A DNA stretch of 36,585 nt. Source: Gemmatimonadota bacterium (GTDB lineage Bacteria > Gemmatimonadota > Gemmatimonadetes > Longimicrobiales > Gaopeijiaceae). The DNA lies in assembly GCA_009841165.1 (NCBI GenBank), contig VXMI01000201.1, forward strand, positions 3,660 through 40,244. Reading direction: 5' to 3'. Of this stretch, positions 29,762 through 36,585 are shown piece after piece (within the stretch, counting starts at the first letter, position 1; every line of letters starts with the position of its first letter). The position numbers were made by a program, and so were the translations under genes. Below the pieces are notes generated by a model, which did not search any database, was not told the DNA's origin, and was given only the letters and a program-made list of their open reading frames with translations.

Positions 29762-32401
29762 TCAGCCACCCCGGAGGCGCTCCAGCGTGATCCGCAGCCA
29801 CATGAACCGGCCGTTGAACCCGGCAGGTGCATACTGGCTGTATTTGTTGCCGAGTCCCGTGAAACGGTTCGGATTCAGTTCCGGAAAAGCGTTGAGGACG
29901 TTGTCCGCGCCGAAGGTCAACCGGACGCCGCCGCCAAACCGGTAGCTCACCGACAGGTCCGCCATCCCGTAGCCGCCGAAGTCCAAATCCTCCTCGGAAT
30001 CGTACCAGCCGCCAAAGTAGTTGAAGCGCACCACCGCGCCCAGAGGGCCCGCAGTGTGACGGACGGAAACAATGGCGCGGTTGCGAGGCAGACCGAACTC
30101 GTAGTCCCTGATCTCCTTCACATCCGCCAGAGGTCCGCCGGGCGTGAACTCCTCCACGGTTGTCACGGTGCGGCTGAGAGCGGCGTCGAGGACCGTGACG
30201 CCGCGCCCCACCTCGAGGACGTAGCTGCCCACCAACTCGCAACCCGTTGTCGAGGTGGTGAAGTCGTTGTTGAAGTAATTGATGTAGTTCCAGCTGCGGG
30301 CAGAAGTGAGGCCCTCGGACTCGAGTGTCTCGATCAGTTCGTCGCGGACCCGGTCCGGGCCCAGGTCGGGCCGGTTGAGTTCGATATCCCTCGACAGGGC
30401 CAGCCGGTCCTCGACGCGGATGCTGAAGCAGTCGACGGTGGCCGCTACCGGTGCCCGATTCCAGACGAAACCGAGCGAGGCGTTGCGCGACCGCTCCGGC
30501 TTGAGGGAACTGCCCCCGAGCGCCATGCCGACGGGGCTGGAGGGCGCGATCGTCGCGACGATCGACAGCTGCCGCTCATCGCCGGAGCCGGCGTTCTTCG
30601 ACGTTGCGTTGATCGCGTTGGCCTGCCCGGGGGTCGGAGCGCGGAAGCCGGTGCTGAAGGTTCCGCGCAGCGCCAGATTCGAAGTGAGTTCCGCCCGGCT
30701 GGAGAGTTTCCCGTTCGCGGTGGTTCCGAAGTCGTCGTAATGCTCGAAGCGCGCGGCTGCCCCCACGGTCAAGCGCTCCCGGACTTCGGTTTCCGCCTCC
30801 AGATAGGCGGCCGCACTGCTTCGCGCCCACTGTCCCTCGGTGTCCTCGCTGAAGCCGGGGAACCCGTTCGTACCTGCCGTGAACCCCTGGCTCTGCAGAT
30901 CCAGCGTCCTGCCGTTCCACTCGAAGGTGCGCGCCCACGAGTCAGGCTCTCCGCTGCGAATCCGGAACGCTTCCCGCCGCCACTCGGCACCGAAGCCGAG
31001 GTTGAGGTCGGCCGCCAGTACCGGCACCGCCACCGGATAGGTGAAATCGGCGTTGAGGTTGACCTCGTCCTGGCGGTAGGCGCCGGGATCGAATTCGAAG
31101 TCGGCGGGGTTGGCCGGTCCCAGCGCCGCGTTGACGGTGTTGCGGATGAAGAAGTCGACGTCGCTCGCCCCGGTCGAGCCGCTCAGATCCCACGTGAAGC
31201 CGGCAGCGGACTCGCCGCGGACCCCCGCAACCGCGGAATGGTCCCGGGTGTGCCCACCGAAGCGCGGCGTGAAGCCGCCGGGGAACAACTGGTTCATGAC
31301 AAAACAGTCCGGATGGGCCTGGCGGAAGGCGCTGGCCAGGAAGGTCCCGTTCCGATAGTAGTCGCCATGGGGATCGAGCATCGTGGGACAGCCGCCGCTG
31401 CCGTCGCCGGTCAGGTCACCGACCAGGCGGTGGGCGCCTCTGGTGTACACGCCCTCTCGGCTGTCGGGATTGCGGTAGTAGAAGCCGCCGTCGGTCTCCT
31501 TCCGGGCATAGTTGCCGAAGGCGTAGAAACGTGCCCCGTCCCCGAGCGGAATTCCGAGGTTGACGAAGGTCTTGAGGTCGCCGTTGACGTTGGGGCTGCC
31601 CCAGATCTGCGCCGGGTTGGGGACGTGGGGGTTGCCCGCGGCCTCCAGCGCCGCCGCGTCGTCCCTCTGGACGCTGCGCACGGTCTCGCCCGCTTCGCCG
31701 AACTCGGCGCTGAGGTTGAGGAAGCCGTCGGCCGGGAGCGGCAGGCCGGCGTTTACCGCAATGTGGGACTGTCTGCCGTCGCCCTCCGTGGTCAGCCCGG
31801 ATCCGGTCTCCACCTGATACCCCTCGCGGTCGTCCTTCAGCACGAAGTTCATGACGCCGGCGATCGCGTCAGACCCGTATTGGGCCGCCGCCCCATCCCG
31901 CAGAACCTCGACCCGCTCCAGCGCGATCGACGGAATCGTCGACAGGTCAGGCCCCTGTGCGCCTTCCGAAGCCTTGGGCACCAGCCAGGCGATGACCGCC
32001 CCGCGGTGGCGGCGCTTCCCGTTCACAAGCACGAGCGTGTGGTCCGCCGCCAGATTGCGAATGTTGGGAGGCCGCACGATGGTCGCCCCGTCCGCGATGG
32101 GCTGCGTGTTGACGTTGAAGGTCGGAACGACCGTACGCAGCAGGTCCAGCAGGTCGGCCCCACCCTGTGCCCGCACGTTGGCCCCGCTGACCACATTCAC
32201 CGGCGAGTAGGACTCGATCGCGGTCCTGCCTCCGCGCCGCGTGCCGACGACGACGATCTCGTCCAGTTCCATCACCGCGGGGATCGTATCGGCGCCGGAG
32301 AGCGTGTCGGGAGGCTCCTGGGCCTGCAGCGCCGGGGCTGCGGCCGAAAGCGCGGTCCCGAGCAGCAGGATGGAGGCGGGACCGGCAGGGATCCTGCCCA
32401 T
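29762..32401 (-). CDS. TonB-dependent receptor (second in operon)
   Basis: This 879-residue protein has a signal peptide (ILLLGTALSAAAPALQAQ), a TonB-box-like acidic/hydrophobic stretch (MELDEIVVVGTRRGG), a plug domain (DLLDLLRTVVPTFNVN, ALERVEVLRDGAAAQYGSDA) and a long beta-barrel ending in aromatic-rich strands (FNGRFMWLRITLERL). It lacks the carboxypeptidase-like N-terminal domain of its neighbour. The ATG shares one base with the upstream stop (TGATG), so translation is coupled. The plug and barrel style (YGSDAIAGVMNFVLKD, LKPERSRNASLGFVW) is that of the large iron-siderophore/oligomer receptor class whose ligands range widely; the substrate is unknown. No SusD partner is present. In-frame sequence upstream of 32401 is only an antisense extension. 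Confidence 0.93.
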   Translation of the reverse strand: MGRIPAGPASILLLGTALSAAAPALQAQEPPDTLSGADTIPAVMELDEIVVVGTRRGGRTAIESYSPVNVVSGANVRAQGGADLLDLLRTVVPTFNVNTQPIADGATIVRPPNIRNLAADHTLVLVNGKRRHRGAVIAWLVPKASEGAQGPDLSTIPSIALERVEVLRDGAAAQYGSDAIAGVMNFVLKDDREGYQVETGSGLTTEGDGRQSHIAVNAGLPLPADGFLNLSAEFGEAGETVRSVQRDDAAALEAAGNPHVPNPAQIWGSPNVNGDLKTFVNLGIPLGDGARFYAFGNYARKETDGGFYYRNPDSREGVYTRGAHRLVGDLTGDGSGGCPTMLDPHGDYYRNGTFLASAFRQAHPDCFVMNQLFPGGFTPRFGGHTRDHSAVAGVRGESAAGFTWDLSGSTGASDVDFFIRNTVNAALGPANPADFEFDPGAYRQDEVNLNADFTYPVAVPVLAADLNLGFGAEWRREAFRIRSGEPDSWARTFEWNGRTLDLQSQGFTAGTNGFPGFSEDTEGQWARSSAAAYLEAETEVRERLTVGAAARFEHYDDFGTTANGKLSSRAELTSNLALRGTFSTGFRAPTPGQANAINATSKNAGSGDERQLSIVATIAPSSPVGMALGGSSLKPERSRNASLGFVWNRAPVAATVDCFSIRVEDRLALSRDIELNRPDLGPDRVRDELIETLESEGLTSARSWNYINYFNNDFTTSTTGCELVGSYVLEVGRGVTVLDAALSRTVTTVEEFTPGGPLADVKEIRDYEFGLPRNRAIVSVRHTAGPLGAVVRFNYFGGWYDSEEDLDFGGYGMADLSVSYRFGGGVRLTFGADNVLNAFPELNPNRFTGLGNKYSQYAPAGFNGRFMWLRITLERLRGG

Positions 32402-35028
32402 CAAAAGGAAACGGTCACGGTCATCGAGACCGTCCGGGACGCGCCCAGCCAGGCGGCGTTCTCGGTGATGGTGGACAGATAGGGGCTGTCGAGCACGTTG
32501 TTCGCCACGATCGAGAACTCGGTCGACCGGAACAGGTCGCCTGGCGCCTCGCCCCTGAAGCTGATGTAGGCGTCCACGGTCCAGTAGGGGTCGGTGTACC
32601 AGTCCGCCGTCAGACTGACGCGGCGCGCAGCCGTGTACTTCGTGGACACCCCGCCACCGAGCGGTCCGTCGCGGTCCACGGAAACGACCCACAGCCGGGG
32701 CGGCACACCCGCGACATCCGTACCGGGCACGATGCCCTGGCTGGCATCGATGAGCGGATCGCCGGTTCCGAGGTACTTCGAATCGTTCAGCGTGAGGGCG
32801 GTGTAGAGCGATGTTCGCTCCGACACTGCAGCCGTGGCGGCCAACTCGATGCCCCGGGTCTCGATCCCGCCCGCGTTGAAGTAGGCGCCGCCACCCGGGA
32901 TGAGGTAGTTGGGACCAGCGGGCGTCAGCGGTCCCACGTAGAAGATCCTGTTGTCGAAATCGATGGAATACAGCGTCGCGCTCAGGGCAAGCCGGTCGCC
33001 GGCGTACTGAACCCCGACATCGATGTTCGACGCGGTCTCGGGCTCCAGCTCGTTCACGCTGCGGCCCGGCACCTCGAGCAACGTGCTGCTGATCGCGCGG
33101 AAGTTCTCGGCGTAGCCCACGAACAGGTCGAGGCCGTCGACAGGCGTCTCGTACGTGACGCCGCCGGAGAGGAGGAGGTCCGAGTCGGAATCGACGCCGA
33201 GGTCCGGATCGATGCCGAACTGGTCTTCGCGCGACACGGAGATCAGGAACTGCTTGACGCCGGCGGTCAACTCGAACGGACCGAAGTAGAGAGTCTCCTC
33301 CACGAACCACCTGAAGACGTCCTGTGGAAAGTCCCACTCGTACTGGTGCCAATAGGGCTGCTCGTCCCCCTTTAAGCCGACCACCGGGTCCAGAATGCGG
33401 TGCCAGTCCCGGCCCAGATGGCGCCGCGAGTCCTCGTACCAGATGCCGGCGCGCAGCGCGCTGCCGCCTCCCGCGCCAAACACCGCGGACCACTCCCCGT
33501 CGATGCTCGCGCCGGTCCGGTCTTTCCCGTAGTGGCTGTGCCGGTACGACTGAACCGCGGTCGCCCCGGGGTGGCATGCCGGATCGACCTCCGGCCCGCC
33601 CGAGCCGTAGTAGTTGAAGATGTACGACGACGTGCACCCCGGCACCGGTCCAACGGCCGCGCCATTGCCGTCCACGAAGCGGATCACCCCGAGCTGGCTG
33701 CCGCCCCGAACCGGCGGACGGCCCGCCAACTCCGACTCGGGTCCGCCGCCGTCGTCCACCACGTCCACGATGTAGGGGGGCAGCCAGTCGCCCCGCCCCC
33801 GGTTGCGGTGGTGGTATGCGCCCGCGCTCAGAGAGATCAACTCGCCGACGGACCAGTCGGCGCTCAGGTAGGCGAAAGTGTTCGTCCGCAGCGTTCCCCA
33901 GCCGCGCCGGTACGACTGGTTCAGGTAGGGCACCCCGGGCCAGTGACCGATCAGCCGGTCCCAGCGAGGATTCGCGTGGAAGTCGGCCTCGCTGTACAGC
34001 CGCTGGTAGTTGTTCTCCAGGATGTCGTCGTACGAGAAGTAGCCGGTGAGGTCGAGGGCACCGTGCGAAGACACGACCTTGGCGGCGAAATGCTCCCGTT
34101 CGTTCCGTGCGGAGCCTCCCATCCAGTCGGTCGCCTCCTGCCGGATCGCGGCGACCCAGGCCCGCGTCGTGCCGCCGAACAGCGTTCCCGTCTCGACACG
34201 CGCGGCGAACCGCTGGCCCCTGTTCTCGCCGATCGTGATCGAGGCCGTCCGGCTTGCTTCTTCCGCAGGGTCTGCCGTCAGGAAGTTGAGCGTCCCGCCC
34301 AGGGCCTCGACCGACCGCGAGGCGATGTCGGCGGTTCCCTGCGACACCTCGACGCCGCCGAGGTTGATCGGGTCGACGAACCGGTTCGCCTTCGCCCCGC
34401 CCCAGTAGTCCGACGTGCCGTTGGGGAATCCGTCGATGGTGGTGCCGATCTGCACGTCGTTGATGGTCGACTGGAACCCGCGCATGACCACGTTGCTCGA
34501 CCAGTCGTCGAAGGCATACGCGTCCCCTTCCTGGACAGACACGCCGGGAAGGTTGTCGATCACCGACGTCACGGACGTGATGCTCGACTGCTGCCTCATC
34601 ATCGGTGCGGCGACGAAATTCCGCGCGAAGACCGTGGGCTCCTCCGCCACCACGCTGATCGGATCGAGCTGGAAGAAGGGTTGCAGAACGATGGCGACGA
34701 CTTCGACGGCCCCCGCGCGGACGGTGACCTGGAGCTCCCGCGACGCATAGCCGAACAGGGTGGCGGTCAGGATGTAGTCGCCGGCGGCGAGATCGGCGAA
34801 AGCGAAGGCGCCATCGGCATTCGTGACGCCTTCCGTGTCCACGCCGGAAGCGGACGCCGTCACTACGACACCCGGCAGGGCGCTGTCGGCCGCATCGGTG
34901 ACCGTGCCGCGAATCGTGCCGGTTGTCTGGGCGGTCGCGGCTGCCGTTGCCAGAGCCAAGGCAGAGACGGTTGCGATCGAAAGTCGGACAGCGCGGCGGG
35001 CGAGTGAAACCGCAACCTCCGGGGGCAT
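32401..35028 (-). CDS. TonB-dependent receptor with carboxypeptidase-regulatory-like N-domain (first in operon)
   Basis: This 875-residue protein has GAGGAGG 5 nt before ATG 35028 and a signal peptide (TVSALALATAAATAQ). Residues about 36-120 form a CarboxypepD-reg-like domain (GTIRGTVTDAADSALPGVVV, DYILTATLFGYASRE), then a plug (SVTSVIDNLPGVSVQEGD, VVMRGFQSTINDVQIG) and a barrel ending VSMTVTVSF with the usual terminal Phe. It is the first gene of an operon with a second receptor (1-bp overlap) and a hybrid sensor-regulator. Plug sequences of this kind resemble metal-siderophore or catecholate receptors, but the ligand cannot be assigned. The upstream region carries an 18-bp motif shared with the DUF3472-like gene. 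Confidence 0.93.
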   Translation of the reverse strand: MPPEVAVSLARRAVRLSIATVSALALATAAATAQTTGTIRGTVTDAADSALPGVVVTASASGVDTEGVTNADGAFAFADLAAGDYILTATLFGYASRELQVTVRAGAVEVVAIVLQPFFQLDPISVVAEEPTVFARNFVAAPMMRQQSSITSVTSVIDNLPGVSVQEGDAYAFDDWSSNVVMRGFQSTINDVQIGTTIDGFPNGTSDYWGGAKANRFVDPINLGGVEVSQGTADIASRSVEALGGTLNFLTADPAEEASRTASITIGENRGQRFAARVETGTLFGGTTRAWVAAIRQEATDWMGGSARNEREHFAAKVVSSHGALDLTGYFSYDDILENNYQRLYSEADFHANPRWDRLIGHWPGVPYLNQSYRRGWGTLRTNTFAYLSADWSVGELISLSAGAYHHRNRGRGDWLPPYIVDVVDDGGGPESELAGRPPVRGGSQLGVIRFVDGNGAAVGPVPGCTSSYIFNYYGSGGPEVDPACHPGATAVQSYRHSHYGKDRTGASIDGEWSAVFGAGGGSALRAGIWYEDSRRHLGRDWHRILDPVVGLKGDEQPYWHQYEWDFPQDVFRWFVEETLYFGPFELTAGVKQFLISVSREDQFGIDPDLGVDSDSDLLLSGGVTYETPVDGLDLFVGYAENFRAISSTLLEVPGRSVNELEPETASNIDVGVQYAGDRLALSATLYSIDFDNRIFYVGPLTPAGPNYLIPGGGAYFNAGGIETRGIELAATAAVSERTSLYTALTLNDSKYLGTGDPLIDASQGIVPGTDVAGVPPRLWVVSVDRDGPLGGGVSTKYTAARRVSLTADWYTDPYWTVDAYISFRGEAPGDLFRSTEFSIVANNVLDSPYLSTITENAAWLGASRTVSMTVTVSF

Positions 35029-35080
35029 GGCGCCTCCTCGGTGTCTAGGTTTTGCAACCAGTGAAGATAACGACCAGTTC

Positions 35081-35098
35081 GTGGCTATAGTATGGCGA
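35081..35098 (-). promoter_or_regulatory. Shared 18-bp motif, copy A (upstream of the TonB/hybrid-sensor operon)
   Basis: Read on the minus strand it is TCGCCATACTATAGCCAC, ending 52 bp before ATG 35028. One base differs from copy B at 27262-27279. Conservation in two otherwise unrelated AT-rich leaders suggests an operator for a common regulator; the winged-helix sensor encoded in this operon is the local candidate. Confidence 0.5.
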
Positions 35099-35233
35099 TT
35101 GGGGACTTATGAATGGCTGTCTCGTGGCCAACAACGGTCCGGGCATGCTGCGCGTGGGCGGGGGAATGGCTTCGGGCTGTAGGGTCAATCGACTGGCCTG
35201 GATGAGCCAGCGTTAGTCCCCCCGCTCGCCAGC

Positions 35234-35338
35234 TCAGAACCGGAACGAGGCATCGGGCGCGACGCGGCCGGCCGCCTCCCCTGCCCCGGTGAACACCGTC
35301 AGATCCACCTGCACCACGTTGGGCAAGAGCTCCGCGAA
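35234..35338 (-). pseudogene. Remnant of a second zrgA-like gene (3' end only)
   Basis: The minus strand reads FAELLPNVVQVDLTVFT then GAGEAAGRVAPDASFRF and a stop, identical at 31 of 34 residues to the end of the ZrgA-like protein at 20635. Similarity stops abruptly at 35338: the preceding codons read CRV instead of SLR and no start or signal peptide exists upstream. At DNA level it matches 20635-20739 at 96 of 105 bases. It is a broken duplicate, in direct orientation. Confidence 0.88.
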
Positions 35339-35453
35339 AACGCGACAAAAACGGGCAAAGAGCGATAAGTTATGTCATATTTCATCCGATTATGGCACCG
35401 GTGGGGGGAAGAAGGGTCCGTAGCCGCTTCATTGGACAGAACCATTGCAAGAC

Positions 35454-36368
35454 ATGCTCGACGTGCCCGAGCCGCGGGCCATCGCCGAGGTTTGCATGCC
35501 CGACGGGACGGGAATCGCTCTGCGCCGCCACGGCAATCCCGATGGGCCCCGGCTCGTTCTCAGCCACGGCAATGGGCTGGCGATCGACCTCTACTATCCG
35601 TTCTGGTCGCTGCTCACCGACCGTTTCGATCTGGTTCTGTACGACTTCCGCAACCACGGATGGAATGTCCCGGGCGACCCCCGCTCTCACAACGTCGCGA
35701 CCTTCGTTTCGGACAACGATCATATCGCGCGGGGCATCGACCGGCACTTTGGCAAGAAGCCCTGGATCGGCGTGTTTCACTCCCTGTCCGCCGTGACGGC
35801 CCTGAACCAGGAGCCGCCCGGCGGCGCTGCAGCCGCCCTGGTGCTCTTCGATCCACCCATCCTGCCGCCCTCGGGAGAGCCCCTGGAGATCGACGCCCGA
35901 TGGCAGAAAATGCGAATAGCCGCCCGGCTCCGCCCGGAGCGCTACGGGAGCCGCGGGCAGTTCGCGGACATGATGACCCGGTCGCCCATGTTCGCGCGGC
36001 TGCGTCCCGGCGTGGCGGACCTCGCGTCGCGGGTGCTGCTCCGTCCGGCACGCGAAGGAGACGGCTACCAGCTTTGCTGCCCGCCCGAATACGAGGCGCA
36101 AGTCTTCGAGTACATCTTCGCGTACAACTTCACGCCCGATCCCGCAAAGATCGGATGTCCGGTCCAGGTGATCGGAGGGGATCCGACGCTCGCCTTTTCG
36201 TTCCTCCCCAGCCTGGACGTGAGCGGACTGATTTCGTTCCACTACGACTTTGTGCCCGGGGCCACCCACTACCTGCAGCTTGAGAACCCGGAGGAATGCG
36301 TCTCCACCATGGTGGAGTTCCTCGAACGCCACGGATTCGTCGAGGCGGCCGGCATTCGGCCACAGTGA
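35454..36368 (+). CDS. Alpha/beta-hydrolase fold protein
   Basis: This 304-residue protein has an oxyanion-loop motif LSHGNGLAIDLYYPFW, the strand-turn YDFRNHGWN, a nucleophile elbow GVFHSLSAVTAL and a late catalytic His in GATHYLQLENP. The elbow reads FHSLS rather than the usual GxSxG, so both flanking glycines are replaced while Ser is kept; the acid is probably the Asp of VIGGDPTLAF. The substrate is unknown; esterase, thioesterase or lactonase activity is plausible. ATG 35454 is chosen over the in-frame TTG 35445 because it starts the compact N-terminus. The stop overlaps the next start (TGATG), so it is coupled with an AMP-forming ligase gene, which hints at acyl-CoA or acyl-adenylate chemistry. 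Confidence 0.85.
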   Translation: MLDVPEPRAIAEVCMPDGTGIALRRHGNPDGPRLVLSHGNGLAIDLYYPFWSLLTDRFDLVLYDFRNHGWNVPGDPRSHNVATFVSDNDHIARGIDRHFGKKPWIGVFHSLSAVTALNQEPPGGAAAALVLFDPPILPPSGEPLEIDARWQKMRIAARLRPERYGSRGQFADMMTRSPMFARLRPGVADLASRVLLRPAREGDGYQLCCPPEYEAQVFEYIFAYNFTPDPAKIGCPVQVIGGDPTLAFSFLPSLDVSGLISFHYDFVPGATHYLQLENPEECVSTMVEFLERHGFVEAAGIRPQ

Positions 36369-36585
36369 TGGCAATGGACCATATCGACTGGCAACTTGGG
36401 CGGTTTCGGGACGGCGCCGACGCTCCGGCCATCGTCTGGCGCGATCGCCCGCATGCCTACGCGGAACTCACCGCCCGCTACCGGGAGTGGCTCGGACGGC
36501 TGCGTCAGGCGGACGTGCGGCGAGGGGACGCCGTAGCGGTGGTCAGCGACTTCTCGCCCGGGGCGGTCGCGTGCCTGCTGGCCCT
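36368..36585 (+). CDS. AMP-binding (acyl-CoA synthetase-like) enzyme, N-terminal part, cut by window end
   Basis: The ATG at 36368 overlaps the hydrolase stop by one base. The 72 visible codons read MAMDHIDWQLGRF, then APAIVWRDRPHAYAELTARY, and later RRGDAVAVVSDFSPGAVACL, the N-terminal pattern of ANL-superfamily adenylating enzymes (AxxW...TYxEL...GVxxGDxVA). The catalytic motifs lie beyond the window. Expected to activate a carboxylic acid as its adenylate, perhaps together with the hydrolase. Confidence 0.8.
   Translation, partial: MAMDHIDWQLGRFRDGADAPAIVWRDRPHAYAELTARYREWLGRLRQADVRRGDAVAVVSDFSPGAVACLLA

Larger units (their letters stand above)
35029..35453. other. 425-bp gene-poor region with promoter motif and zrgA remnant
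   Basis: It contains the leader of the minus-strand TonB operon, the 18-bp motif at 35081-35098 and the truncated zrgA copy at 35234-35338. An AT-rich stretch (35336-35395) probably holds the promoter of the plus-strand hydrolase gene. No other coding signal is seen between 35100 and 35219. Confidence 0.6.

Noticed and set aside
28649-32482. 1277-codon plus-strand open frame opposite the hybrid sensor and TonB receptor
   Set aside because: It mirrors the codon structure of clear minus-strand genes and shows no family motif.
32402-33637. Upstream in-frame extension of the second TonB receptor
   Set aside because: It lies out of frame over the first receptor; the true start is the ATG with signal peptide at 32401.
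35454-36585. OleB/OleC-type olefin biosynthesis pair
   Set aside because: OleB uses an Asp nucleophile of the haloalkane-dehalogenase type; this hydrolase has Ser, and the ligase is too incomplete to classify.

Overview
The window is GC-rich, gene-dense bacterial DNA. It carries secreted leucine-rich-repeat (LRR) proteins, several TonB-dependent receptors (two with N-terminal carboxypeptidase-like domains) and lipoproteins with Ig-like folds. This fits a Gram-negative bacterium of a Gemmatimonadota-like lineage; the taxonomy is inferred from style, since no rRNA or marker gene is present. TAG, TGA and other stops end normal genes, so the standard code applies.

Layout. (1) 3-4136: the 3' part of a very large LRR protein ending in a metzincin-like metalloprotease domain whose catalytic Glu is Asp. 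(2) 4410-10767: a tight plus-strand run of a GPP34 (GOLPH3-like)-cytochrome P450 fusion, an acyltransferase-3 membrane protein and an RND transporter without adaptor or channel genes. (3) 10789-13325: a group II PLP decarboxylase interrupted by one in-frame amber codon, divergent from a class II Fic protein whose start is preceded by a perfect inverted repeat. (4) 13326-19322: a structured 428-bp spacer with a 17-bp perfect hairpin, then metH overlapping a homocysteine methyltransferase/methylenetetrahydrofolate reductase fusion that lacks the usual catalytic Glu of the reductase. (5) 19404-20158: a VapBC-type toxin-antitoxin pair with a recognisable promoter and operator.

(6) 20225-25146: a metal (probably zinc) homeostasis cluster. 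A small CxxC thioredoxin-like membrane protein and a His-rich ZrgA-type protein lie on the minus strand, divergent from a Fur/Zur-family repressor, a small His/Cys exported protein, a ZnuD-like TonB receptor and a His-rich lipoprotein. A Fur-box-like site sits before the receptor genes. (7) 25201-27159: a HAD phosphatase with a possible six-codon leader peptide, convergent with an Ig/DUF3472-like lipoprotein. (8) 27395-35028: a minus-strand operon of two TonB receptors followed by a single-polypeptide two-component system (GAF-PAS-HisKA-HATPase-REC-OmpR winged helix). An 18-bp motif with one mismatch precedes both this operon and the DUF3472-like gene, suggesting a small local regulon. (9) 35234-35338: a 105-bp remnant of a second zrgA gene, a direct repeat of the intact gene's 3' end 14.6 kb away. 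(10) 35454-end: an alpha/beta hydrolase overlapping the start of an AMP-forming ligase cut by the window edge.

The least ordinary items are the GPP34-P450 fusion with its membrane-protein partners, the TonB receptor/hybrid-sensor regulon, the amber-interrupted decarboxylase, and the zrgA direct repeat that brackets the zinc and TonB regions.
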